Source of the DNA: Sediminispirochaeta bajacaliforniensis DSM 16054
GTDB lineage: Bacteria > Spirochaetota > Spirochaetia > DSM-16054 > Sediminispirochaetaceae
Length of the DNA: 64,000 nt
Assembly (NCBI RefSeq): GCF_000378205.1
Contig: NZ_KB899419.1
Location: 62,001 to 126,000 of the forward strand
Direction: 5' to 3'
A program made the position numbers and the translations under genes. Shown here piece by piece: positions 8,405 through 15,726 of the stretch. The notes below the pieces were generated by a model that searched no databases, was not told the DNA's origin, and saw only the letters and a program-made list of their open reading frames with translations. The stretch's first letter is position 1. Each line of letters starts with the position of its first letter.

Positions 8405-10057
8405 ATGGATTATCAGGCTGGAAAATATGTATCAAGAGTTCTGGATTTTTCAGATCCGAAAGACGCAAAAAAGGTCCTTGACAAACTTGGGGGCGAGGAT
8501 TTTTTAAAGAAAGAATATCCAAAGGTATATCAATCGTACCTTAAAACTGTAGCAAAACATAAAAGGGTAAAAAAAACTGAGAAAGAGGCCGCTGACGGGC
8601 TTCAAAGCGGGGCCTTTGCGGGAGCAATTTCGATTGCGGCAAGTAATAATAAAGTAAAAAAAAATCAGCTTGATGGAACTGAAGAAGGTCTGATAAGCGG
8701 CGCGACATCAGTTCAGGGACATACCGACTGGAGCAGGGCCATCGTTTCAGGGCATATGAAAAACCTGACACAGGACACTATCATTCATACATTTTTCAGA
8801 AAACTTTCTAATGAAAATTATTATGAGACCGTTCAGCATCGGGATGTTAAGGATATTGCTTCCTTTGGAGAGCAAAGGATACAGAATTTTATTGAAAGCA
8901 CAGCTATCCTGAAAGAAGACGGAACCATGGAAAGTCTTGAAGCATATAGCGATGAATTTACAACAAAGGGGAGCGCCTCAGCTGTCGTGTATATGAACCT
9001 TAAGGCCCCGAGATCAAATGTGGGAAATAATCCGATTATCATGATGTACGCGAGAAGCCCGGATCACGGAGAAACCGTTGATTATAATTACCCTAATAAT
9101 AAGATTATCTCGGGAACGGACAGCGTCAAAACAATCTTTCCTGTAAAGGGAACGATAACATTTAGCGACGATTTTAAACCTCTAAGGTATAGTACAAAAA
9201 GCTCGAGCCATACACCGGAGCTACAGTACAAAGGAAAAGGCGTCTGCCCCTATAGTTATACCCAGGAACAAATAGCCTCCTGTTTTAGAATATCGGAGGA
9301 CAATCCGCAGGTAGTGGAATTTGAGCTAAATGAAGACTGGAATCACAACCTTGATATAAGCGACTATACTTCAGCCCATGATGCGGATATTGCGCTTTTG
9401 TTTTCGTTCTTTTTCACGGTTCAAATTGCAGGTTTTAAAAAAGAACAGGATGTAGGAATTTGTATTTATTCCACAAACACATTGGAAATGGGGCAACGTT
9501 ATTATGAGTCGGCAGATGATACGAATCTTTGTTTGCCGTATGTGTATATTAAGTGGGGCTGTTTTTCAAAAGATACCCTGGTTTCCATGGCTGATGGAAG
9601 TCTAATGGCTGTCACCGAAATCCAACAGGGAGCTCAGGTAATGAGTGAGAATGGGGAAATACTCACTGTAAGGGATGTAGTCTCTGGTGACGAAGAAGAA
9701 CTTTACTGTATACGCACAAAAGGACAAAAGCTTATTCGACTAAGCGCTACGCATCCTCTTAAAACAACAGAAGGCCCTGTCCGGGCACAAGATCTAAGGC
9801 CTGGAATGGCATTGCTCTGTCAGGATGGTACGGAAGATGAGATTCTTTTTAATTATACGGTGCCTTATAATGACAAGGTATACAGTCTGATCACCGAGGG
9901 CAAAGGGCAATGGCTTGCGGCTAACGGAATATGGGCCGGCGATTTTGACAGTCAGAATAATTTTGTGCTGTCTTCCAAAGGTGAGGAACCATTAAGCGCT
10001 GAAGTACAGGAACTTACAGAAGAGTTTGACAGGCTGATAGAGCATTTGCAAAAATGA
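8405..10057 (+). CDS. Protein with a C-terminal Hint (hedgehog/intein) domain (accessory locus gene 7)
   Basis: 550 residues, ATG at 8405 with AGGAGG eight bases upstream. Residues 1-385 are unassigned and without a signal peptide; a Gly/Ala-rich segment lies around 65-80. A Hint domain starts at Cys386 (CFSKDTLVSMADGS, the block A pattern), carries block B with His450 (RLSATHPL), and ends at about 505-513 with LAANGIWAGD. In splicing inteins the last block ends in His-Asn followed by Cys, Ser or Thr; here Gly-Asp is followed by Phe, so splicing is unlikely while N-terminal thioester cleavage at Cys386 stays possible. A 37-residue tail ends the protein. Its stop overlaps the MBL gene (ATGA). 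Confidence 0.88.
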   Translation: MDYQAGKYVSRVLDFSDPKDAKKVLDKLGGEDFLKKEYPKVYQSYLKTVAKHKRVKKTEKEAADGLQSGAFAGAISIAASNNKVKKNQLDGTEEGLISGATSVQGHTDWSRAIVSGHMKNLTQDTIIHTFFRKLSNENYYETVQHRDVKDIASFGEQRIQNFIESTAILKEDGTMESLEAYSDEFTTKGSASAVVYMNLKAPRSNVGNNPIIMMYARSPDHGETVDYNYPNNKIISGTDSVKTIFPVKGTITFSDDFKPLRYSTKSSSHTPELQYKGKGVCPYSYTQEQIASCFRISEDNPQVVEFELNEDWNHNLDISDYTSAHDADIALLFSFFFTVQIAGFKKEQDVGICIYSTNTLEMGQRYYESADDTNLCLPYVYIKWGCFSKDTLVSMADGSLMAVTEIQQGAQVMSENGEILTVRDVVSGDEEELYCIRTKGQKLIRLSATHPLKTTEGPVRAQDLRPGMALLCQDGTEDEILFNYTVPYNDKVYSLITEGKGQWLAANGIWAGDFDSQNNFVLSSKGEEPLSAEVQELTEEFDRLIEHLQK

Positions 10058-11532
10058 ACAATAGTAAAAATGACCAGTATTGGAGCTGTACCGCATATGC
10101 CTCCAGGTATGTGTACGAAGATGAAGGGAAAATGCGAAGCGGCATTGAGTTCGAGGCTATAAAAGCGGAAAAGGTTTCCGCCTTTTTGAGACGGGATAGG
10201 GAGGCACTGAAACACACTGATGATGAAAATTTTGCTTTTCTCCTTGATCACTATCTGGAACACGGGACGGAAGGGGAGCTCTTCTATGAGAAAAAGCTTG
10301 AGCATTTCGGGGACGGGGAGGCCATATATTACATTACCGTCTGGTTTGATGTCCCCGCGGAAGCAAAGCAGTTTGAATTAAACAGCTGGTACCGGATTGA
10401 AAAAGGCATCAGTTTTGCCTGCGTCTTGGAGCCTTTTATACCGGTTGATGTACCTGAGCCTTCAACATGCATGATTTCAAAAATAGATCAGGAAGACAGC
10501 AGAACGCTTGAGAAACTCTTTGCTATAAAGAATTCTGAAGGAATAGATTCTTCTGCCGACTCTGATGGCGGAATGCTAAAAACAATTTCAGCCGAAGCTC
10601 GTTTTTGGGGAGCGGCGTTTTATTATGTCGGTGCTGCCTTATGTGTCGGATTACATTCGGCAAGGCTTTCCAAAGGATTAGATATCTGGGTACCCAATTG
10701 CATCGAGGGCTATTTTGATTTCGGATTCAATGATGTAGAAAGAGGTAATGCCCATGTTAGGGCGAATTTTCCCTATGCCGCTGCCAATCTTGAGAACATC
10801 AAGGAGGAGCTGCGACAACGTCCTGCCAAAGTTATTATTATCTCCCATTGGCATGCGGATCATATCAGTATTGCCAGACATCTCTTTTTACCAGAGTATA
10901 ATCCCTTTTGGCAATGGTCCAGATGGTATGTGCCTGAAGAGTCCTCACCTGTGCCTATTCTTATAGCCAGGAAGATCAGGGGAAGTGGAGCGTGTATGAC
11001 GGTATTAAAGAATGTGTTCCCGGCAGATAATACTGTTTATCAAATAGATAAGAATCCCTATCTGGCTTACGGTAAAATTGATGCCTTTAATCCTGTAAAT
11101 GAAAGGGGGCGTCCCAGCAAGGATGGACAACATGCTCACCATCACGGAATTTATGCGAAAATCCAACTTGTTGATATAAGCGGAAATTTTTTTAGATCAC
11201 TGCTTTTAGCAGGAGATTGCACGTATTCGGGGATTCCGATAGCCCAGAAAAAGGTTCACTATCTGCAGGCCTGTCATCATGGCGGTGAATATGCTCTGCC
11301 TCCTTCCACTGGAGACAGAAAACAACACCTTCCTGTGCCTGCCGATAAAAACGGCACTGTAATTTATTCGGCAAATGGATCAAGGCATGGACATCCAAAT
11401 CCTGCCATTATGCAGGAACATGCTGAAAAAGGATGGATAGCCGAGTACAGGACAGATTACTCTGTTATTGACAATGGGGACAGGTCCCATACAGAAGGAA
11501 GATGGTCTGTCACGTATGGGGAAGTTCTTTAG
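10054..11532 (+). CDS. ComEC-like metallo-beta-lactamase-fold hydrolase with unusual N-terminal half (accessory locus gene 8)
   Basis: 492 residues. The C-terminal ~270 residues have the MBL fold: SHWHADH (His265, His267, Asp269, His270), a later LLLAGDC metal-ligand strand, CHHGGEYALP, and ANGSRHGHPNP. The last two elements match the MBL domain of ComEC/Rec2 DNA-uptake proteins and of stand-alone relatives. No ComEC membrane domain is present. The N-terminal ~200 residues are not recognised. A nuclease or phosphoesterase activity is plausible from the family; the substrate is unknown. It is the last gene of the accessory operon and ends three bases from the convergent operon. The ribosome site is weak, consistent with coupling to gene 7 through the ATGA overlap. 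Confidence 0.85.
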   Translation: MNNSKNDQYWSCTAYASRYVYEDEGKMRSGIEFEAIKAEKVSAFLRRDREALKHTDDENFAFLLDHYLEHGTEGELFYEKKLEHFGDGEAIYYITVWFDVPAEAKQFELNSWYRIEKGISFACVLEPFIPVDVPEPSTCMISKIDQEDSRTLEKLFAIKNSEGIDSSADSDGGMLKTISAEARFWGAAFYYVGAALCVGLHSARLSKGLDIWVPNCIEGYFDFGFNDVERGNAHVRANFPYAAANLENIKEELRQRPAKVIIISHWHADHISIARHLFLPEYNPFWQWSRWYVPEESSPVPILIARKIRGSGACMTVLKNVFPADNTVYQIDKNPYLAYGKIDAFNPVNERGRPSKDGQHAHHHGIYAKIQLVDISGNFFRSLLLAGDCTYSGIPIAQKKVHYLQACHHGGEYALPPSTGDRKQHLPVPADKNGTVIYSANGSRHGHPNPAIMQEHAEKGWIAEYRTDYSVIDNGDRSHTEGRWSVTYGEVL

Positions 11533-11535
11533 TAT

Positions 11536-11907
11536 TCAGCAGAACTCGGCCCATGTCAAAAACAAACGTTTTCCAGCATTGGGTTCTTCGGTTCTGAATC
11601 GATAAGCAACCAGCCATCCCATGGTGTTTCTATCCAGAACAAGACAGAGTTCCTGCTTTTTGGAGAATGGCCTTTTTTTGAGCCGGTACCTGTATCTTTT
11701 TTGTCTGAGCAGAATGAAACGAATCATGGAATAGCATACAGGCACAATCAGTTCCAGTTTATTCAGGCCAAGATAGTGTACAGGAAAAATCGTGTTTTTA
11801 AACTGGTCCGACTGCGATAGTCTGCAATGAAGGCCCTCAACGCTTTTCAGCACCGGGAAAAGTATAAGACGAATCAGGATCTCAATATTATCATCCGGCG
11901 GCGCCAT
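11536..11907 (-). CDS. Small protein of unknown function, third gene of the DUF2589-like operon
   Basis: 123 residues, ATG four bases after the stop of the DUF2589-like gene upstream, so clearly part of that operon. I do not recognise it. It has a central stretch FPVHYLGLNKLELIVPV that recalls the VSVPLLAL...PL segment of the two preceding proteins, then a strongly basic section (RQKRYRYRLKKRPFSKK) and no signal peptide. It may be a shortened or diverged relative of the neighbours, which would need a profile comparison. It ends three bases from the convergent MBL gene, leaving no room for a separate bidirectional terminator. Confidence 0.6.
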   Translation of the reverse strand: MAPPDDNIEILIRLILFPVLKSVEGLHCRLSQSDQFKNTIFPVHYLGLNKLELIVPVCYSMIRFILLRQKRYRYRLKKRPFSKKQELCLVLDRNTMGWLVAYRFRTEEPNAGKRLFLTWAEFC

Positions 11908-11911
11908 CTGC

Positions 11912-12463
11912 TTATTTTACTGTTATGGCGGTTAATGAAGATTCCACTATCATTTTAAGCGCTTCCGTTGGTTCGGCCCCGGAGGCTTCAATCCTGATAT
12001 TGAGTTTTCCGCGCTCGGAATAGCTATTTTTCCTTGTTGTGTTCTGGCTAAGGCTGCCTGAAAGACTGAGATCTACAAAAGAACTCAGTACTCCGCCCAC
12101 GCTGGCGTTCCCTTTAAGGCTTCCGTCTGTCTGCTGAGTCTCATCCTGAAGGGTGGACACATCAAACGTAAACTCGTTAACAACCTTGTTAATATTTAGA
12201 AGCGGCGGCTGAACCAGGGCCAGCAACGGGACGGATACCGTGACCTTTTTCGTGGCACCGTTTTCATCTGTAAAATCAAAATCAAGCTTTTGAGGCTCAG
12301 TTTCAGCGTATTTCTTGATGGTCTCAAGATTCATCTTTGAAAGTTCGGCATGCGCCTTGGCTGCCGCTATCAGCGGATCTCCTATAAGCTTTGAGAGAGG
12401 CAGGGAACGTAAAGCCTTTGTAGTTTTTGAGACATCTTTTGGTACTGGTGATGTATCAGACAT
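11912..12463 (-). CDS. DUF2589-like protein, copy 2
   Basis: 183 residues, ATG at 12463 with AAGGAG behind it, overlapping the end of the upstream paralogue by 8 bases. The N-terminal LPLSKLIGDPLIAAAKAHAEL resembles the helical opening of DUF2589 proteins (S-L-x-x-L-I-G-x-P-L). A beta-rich middle follows with VTVSVPLLALVQPPLLNI (about residues 73-90) and a C-terminal strand region with many Ser/Thr. The VSVP-L-LAL-x-x-PL-x-I segment is shared with the next protein, which shows common descent. The function of DUF2589 is unknown to me. Family assignment is from memory and should be checked by profile search. Confidence 0.75.
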   Translation of the reverse strand: MSDTSPVPKDVSKTTKALRSLPLSKLIGDPLIAAAKAHAELSKMNLETIKKYAETEPQKLDFDFTDENGATKKVTVSVPLLALVQPPLLNINKVVNEFTFDVSTLQDETQQTDGSLKGNASVGGVLSSFVDLSLSGSLSQNTTRKNSYSERGKLNIRIEASGAEPTEALKMIVESSLTAITVK

Positions 12464-13067
12464 TTTCTACTCCTTGATCATCAAGCGGTTCAGCAATACT
12501 AAACTCGCTCAGTGCATTAATATATGTTCCCAAGGCATCGGGAACATCAATTGACCCAATATTAATCTTGACCCCTATAAAGCCGCAGTCGCTTTTTTCG
12601 TTTTCATTTCTGATTTCTCCGATAAAGCTCTTTGGCTCTTCCACCAGAAACCAAGGACGTTTGCCCGCATGCCATTTATTTTTGTCTTTGGTCCTCATTT
12701 CCTCTTCGGTTCCGATCCCGAAGATTTTTTCAGGCTCAATACTGGTAATCTTCATTTTAAAGTCAATTTGCGCATCATGGATCATGAGGGGATTCATGGG
12801 AAGAGCCGCGAGGGTGGGAACGCTTACCCGGTATTTTTTTATTTCTCCATTGATTTCACGTTCCTGAATAAACTCAAGCCGGTACAGATTATCCGATTTG
12901 TTTTCATCATTTAGTATATTGCCTTCATCATCAAGCCCCTGATGTCCAAATCCCATTTGAAGGATAGAACTGAGAAAAGAACGGGAGGCGTGTATTTGAG
13001 CCTTTATAATGGAATCTACCGACGCAAGAATTGCTTGTGCAAGCGAAAGCTTTGTATAATCTGCCAT
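12456..13067 (-). CDS. DUF2589-like protein, copy 1 (first gene of operon)
   Basis: I place the start at the ATG at 13067 (MADYTKLSLAQAIL): AGGAG lies at the proper distance, while the longer frame to 13130 would cover the promoter. This gives 203 residues. N-terminal helix with LAQAILASVDSIIKAQIHAS, then a beta region with YRVSVPTLAALPMNPLMI (about residues 80-97) that aligns with copy 2. A distinct insert mentions KNKWHAGKRPWFLVEEP, followed by an acidic C-terminus. The two genes are tandem paralogues on the strand opposite to the large accessory operon. A partner role for that operon is suggested only by their position. Confidence 0.75.
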   Translation of the reverse strand: MADYTKLSLAQAILASVDSIIKAQIHASRSFLSSILQMGFGHQGLDDEGNILNDENKSDNLYRLEFIQEREINGEIKKYRVSVPTLAALPMNPLMIHDAQIDFKMKITSIEPEKIFGIGTEEEMRTKDKNKWHAGKRPWFLVEEPKSFIGEIRNENEKSDCGFIGVKINIGSIDVPDALGTYINALSEFSIAEPLDDQGVENV

Positions 13068-13107
13068 CATGCTCTCCTGATTTTTAAATTTTTCTATGAT
13101 TGCTATT

Positions 13108-13135
13108 ATTATACATGTTCGATAGGACAAAGCAA
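13108..13135 (-). promoter_or_regulatory. Sigma-70-type promoter for the DUF2589-like operon
   Basis: Read on the minus strand, TTGCTT (13135-13130) and a perfect TATAAT (13113-13108) are separated by 16 bases. Transcription would start near 13,100, leaving a leader of about 35 bases before the ATG at 13067. It supports the shorter start of the first DUF2589-like gene. Confidence 0.55.
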
Positions 13136-13238
13136 GTTATATAGAGTAAATGCGGCTTGCTGAAAAAACCATTAAGCCGCTTGTTTGGGAACGATTACTA
13201 TCTGCGGAGAATGACACTCAGGGTCGAAAATACAAAGG

Positions 13239-13318
13239 CCGCTACCAAATTGGTAGCGGCCACCCTAGGTAGGAAGTTGGTACATAGAAGCCAACTAAAA
13301 AGTACTACGTTTTGATAC
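13239..13318. repeat. 80-base hairpin repeat, copy 1
   Basis: The copy opens with a perfect 10-bp inverted repeat that begins two bases earlier (GGCCGCTACC at 13237, loop AAATT, GGTAGCGGCC), then has a second stem AGTTGG...CCAACT around a 10-base loop. Copy 2 begins 154 bases downstream and shares both stems with many substitutions elsewhere. Confidence 0.6.
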
Positions 13319-13392
13319 AAAAAACAAGAAATTCAGGCGATAAATGAAGATTTATCTATCTACACAAGAAAACTCATCTACCGAAGAAAAAA

Positions 13393-13472
13393 CCGCTACC
13401 GGATCAGTAGCGGACACAATGGGTGAAAAGTTAGTACGTAAAAACCAACTAAATGTTACTACCATTTGACTC
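13393..13472. repeat. 80-base hairpin repeat, copy 2
   Basis: It aligns without gaps to copy 1 from CCGCTACC to the TTTGA near its end. The first stem is CCGCTAC/GTAGCGG with a changed loop. The second stem is AGTTAGT/ACCAACT with one mismatch. Retention of both stems despite loop changes hints that structure, not sequence, is conserved. Confidence 0.6.
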
Positions 13473-13507
13473 TATAGTCAAGGTCTCAAAACATCGCTAT
13501 TTCCTGA

Positions 13508-13627
13508 ATAGCCCGGATATTTTTAGTCCTCCAATGGGGAGCATTGCTGATAGTACCATACATTGTTGAAGTACTTCGCCACATCATCGATGCTTATAAA
13601 GAAGGCTATGAAGAGGTAGCAGTATGA
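13508..13627 (+). pseudogene. Possible C-terminal remnant of a gene overlapping the next start
   Basis: An open frame of 39 codons without ATG follows a stop at 13505 and ends ...DAYKEGYEEVAV with TGA at 13625, overlapping the ATG of the next gene by four bases (ATGA). Such an overlap is typical of an operon junction, so this may be the tail of a deleted gene. A functional small peptide from the TTG at 13544 (27 residues) is the alternative. The evidence is thin. Confidence 0.25.
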
Positions 13628-14121
13628 GAAAGTTACTATTCATCACCATAATCACCCTTCTTTCATCCCCAATGTACTCACAGTGGTTAGGATTCGAGTT
13701 TCTGTTTGAGACAGGAATGGCCAACGGGAAGTTTGGCGAAATGGAAACTGACAAAGAGCGTGAATATCTTTCAGTTTATGATTTTGATGTGACATACATT
13801 GAGCTTAGCCCATACTGCTGGTTTTTTGAACGTTTCTATGTCGGGGGATCAATGACGGTCCAGATGTTACAGAATAGAGGCTTGTTTTCAGATGGCTCGA
13901 TGTATAATTTCTTCTTGAACTATAATCCTACGTTTATCAATTACAATTTTGAAATGGGATATTCCTATGGGTTTGTTACGTTATTTTATTCCCATGATTG
14001 TGCTCATCCACAGGATACGTACCCCTATAACCACCGAGTGACCACTCTCTGGGGAGAGGGCAGCGTTGATCGTTTTGGGATACGATGTATGGGCAGCATC
14101 GGGAAGACTGGAAAAAGATAG
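13624..14121 (+). CDS. Exported protein of unknown function, possibly a small outer-membrane barrel
   Basis: 165 residues with a clear signal peptide (MRKLLFITIITLLSSPMYSQ, cleavage after about residue 19). The mature part is rich in aromatic residues, alternating and glycine-containing strands (YVGGSMTVQM; FINYNFEMGYSYGFVTLFYS), as in small outer-membrane beta-barrels. GAGGT precedes the ATG at moderate distance. The stop lies 11 bases from the 3' end of the oppositely oriented tRNA-Val gene. The last ~30 residues look less barrel-like, so the 3' end may have been cut and fused at the tRNA junction. I cannot name a family. Confidence 0.6.
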   Translation: MRKLLFITIITLLSSPMYSQWLGFEFLFETGMANGKFGEMETDKEREYLSVYDFDVTYIELSPYCWFFERFYVGGSMTVQMLQNRGLFSDGSMYNFFLNYNPTFINYNFEMGYSYGFVTLFYSHDCAHPQDTYPYNHRVTTLWGEGSVDRFGIRCMGSIGKTGKR

Positions 14122-14130
14122 ATCGTCTAT
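14112..14130 (-). terminator. Weak terminator-like hairpin after tRNA-Val
   Basis: On the minus strand, directly behind the tRNA, ATAGA-CGA-TCTAT forms a 5-bp stem followed by CTTTTTC. The stem is short and AT-rich, so efficiency is doubtful. It overlaps the end of the converging gene. Confidence 0.3.
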
Positions 14131-14131
14131 A

Positions 14132-14204
14132 TGGGCGATGAGGGACTTGAACCCCCGACATCCTGCTTGTAAGGCAGGCGCTCTCCCAGCTGAGCTAATC
14201 GCCC
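14132..14204 (-). tRNA. tRNA-Val (anticodon TAC)
   Basis: Reading the minus strand, the acceptor arms GGGCGAT and ATCGCCC pair over seven bases, the D-arm contains GCTCAGCTGGGAGAGC, the anticodon loop is CTTACAA (anticodon TAC, valine), and the T-arm contains GTTCAAG. The length is 73 bases with A as discriminator; the CCA end is not encoded. All invariant positions I checked are present. Its 3' end faces the accessory region, which is the usual orientation for island integration into tRNA genes. Confidence 0.97.
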
Positions 14205-14241
14205 GAAGTGAGCAAAACCTACCATGAATCTTTTTATTGTG

Positions 14242-15687
14242 TCAAGCAATATCGCTGTCGGTTTCCATGTCCTGGCCTCGTAACCAGATCTCCTTCGGTT
14301 TTCGTATGCCTCTCCGTTTTGAGATAAGAAAGTAGCTCACGAGGACGAAGAGCAGGTAAGCAAAGGCAACGGCAACGGCCAGCCAAAACAGAATGGGGTT
14401 CCCATGTGTTGCACTGTATGCAGGAAGATTGATGATCATGATAAAGGGTATTGCAAAGACAAATGTCAGTCCCGATGAGAACATATAGTCACGGGCTACC
14501 GGAGTTTCAAAGTCGGGATCGATGACGCGCAGCAGAGCCAAACCTGTCGGCATGGTACCGGTTGAGACCCCAAATATTACCAGCATCCTCTGGAAACGAT
14601 GATCGGTGAAAATCCTCGAACAAAACCACGGCACACCGATAAGCGCTAGGACGCCGCCGATGGTGCTGAGAATCAGAATCGGGATGATGTATTTGCCGAC
14701 CACCACAAGGCTGATGGCGCCTATTGCCGCGGTGACCATAAGGTCGACGGAGAATCCCGATATTCTGGTGAGAGTCCCGTTGTCAAAGGTGTATTCGAAT
14801 TTTGCCCCCTTTGCGAAGGCCTTAAAACCGAGAGCCACGATTGCCGAAAAGACAAAATTGATCCCCCAGAGATTTGTTGCAAGATCGACTCCAAGGGGAC
14901 CGGCAAAGGCAAGCAGGAGGCCGAGGCCTTTCAGAAGGAAATAACTTATAAGGTAAACAACCATCACCAGGGCAATGTGATAGGTAAATGGATCGATTGC
15001 CTCTGTCTCAGTCGACATAAAGCTTCCGACTGGCCGTTCGACACCTTTTTTCATGAGTCCAGAACGAATTCTACGACTGTTAAGGAGTTCGATCTGTTCC
15101 TTATTCAGCCAGCCTCGCTGTATTGCATAGTTAATCAGAAAAACGCCACCGAAGCAGGCCCAAAGAAACCCGATGGCGGCAAAGGTAAGGCCCACCGTTC
15201 CCGCTCCGGTAAAGCCCATCGGCTCCCATCCCGAGCCGATGGCGAAGGCTTGTCCCGGTCCCAGTACGAAACCGAGAGGGAGCAGAAAGCCGAAAGCCGG
15301 GAACAGACCGGGAAAAATTGTCTTTATCAGCAGGAAGGTAACCAAGAGACCGAGAAAAGCCTGGAGTGCATACTGTGAAAGAACAGAAACTGAGGTAGCA
15401 AAAATGGTTCCTCGGCTCTTTCTTACCTTGCCATTCCCCTTTCGTAGGGTCATGGCAATAAAACTGATATTCAAGAGGTGGTACACCAGCATGCCAAAGC
15501 CCTCGTTTGACAGGCCATATTGGGGAAGCACAAAGTTGTAGAGAATAAGGAGGATGAATCCGGCCACCAGTGCATTCGGAATGAGAAACCGTTGAACAAA
15601 TCGGATACGGGTCCTAATAAACGTTGCAATCAACAAGGCCGCTGAAATGATTCCGATATTGATAATGAGTGACCAGGGAAAATTCAT
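14242..15687 (-). CDS. GltS-family sodium/glutamate-type symporter
   Basis: 481 residues with about a dozen hydrophobic segments, starting at an ATG behind AGGAGG. The N-terminal SLIINIGIISAALLIATFIR, the conserved FLIPNALVAGF and the re-entrant-loop-like GPGQAFAIGSGWEPMGF followed by GAGTVGLTFAAIGFL fit the ESS/GltS family. Members import glutamate with Na+ across the inner membrane. The protein is somewhat longer than E. coli GltS (~400 residues), with a longer hydrophilic loop (about residues 200-230). A different carboxylate substrate is possible. It stands as the second gene after the periplasmic protein upstream on the same strand, 39 bases apart. Confidence 0.85.
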   Translation of the reverse strand: MNFPWSLIINIGIISAALLIATFIRTRIRFVQRFLIPNALVAGFILLILYNFVLPQYGLSNEGFGMLVYHLLNISFIAMTLRKGNGKVRKSRGTIFATSVSVLSQYALQAFLGLLVTFLLIKTIFPGLFPAFGFLLPLGFVLGPGQAFAIGSGWEPMGFTGAGTVGLTFAAIGFLWACFGGVFLINYAIQRGWLNKEQIELLNSRRIRSGLMKKGVERPVGSFMSTETEAIDPFTYHIALVMVVYLISYFLLKGLGLLLAFAGPLGVDLATNLWGINFVFSAIVALGFKAFAKGAKFEYTFDNGTLTRISGFSVDLMVTAAIGAISLVVVGKYIIPILILSTIGGVLALIGVPWFCSRIFTDHRFQRMLVIFGVSTGTMPTGLALLRVIDPDFETPVARDYMFSSGLTFVFAIPFIMIINLPAYSATHGNPILFWLAVAVAFAYLLFVLVSYFLISKRRGIRKPKEIWLRGQDMETDSDIA

Positions 15688-15726
15688 TGAAGCCTCCTAT
15701 GGTTCTCAGTATTATGGCATAGAATA

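Larger units (their letters stand above)
13136..13623. other. Non-coding stretch rich in hairpins and with a two-copy repeat
   Basis: No convincing gene lies in this interval apart from a possible gene remnant at its right end. It contains several inverted repeats: GCGGCTT/AAGCCGC arms at 13152-13180, GATAAAT/ATTTATC arms around a GAAG loop at 13338-13356, and the two hairpin-bearing repeat copies listed separately. The hairpins are not followed by clear U-runs, so they do not look like a simple terminator series. The interval separates the accessory operons from the tRNA-proximal gene. Confidence 0.6.

Noticed and set aside
9560-9945. True splicing intein
   Set aside because: The terminal His-Asn and the following nucleophile are missing, and the flank after the domain is only a short tail.
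2-13067. Prophage or contractile tail locus
   Set aside because: No sheath, tube, capsid, terminase, portal or lysis gene is recognisable.
13239-13472. Integron attC sites
   Set aside because: The stems contain GTTGG and CCAAC but not the required RYYYAAC/GTTRRRY pairs, and no integrase is seen.
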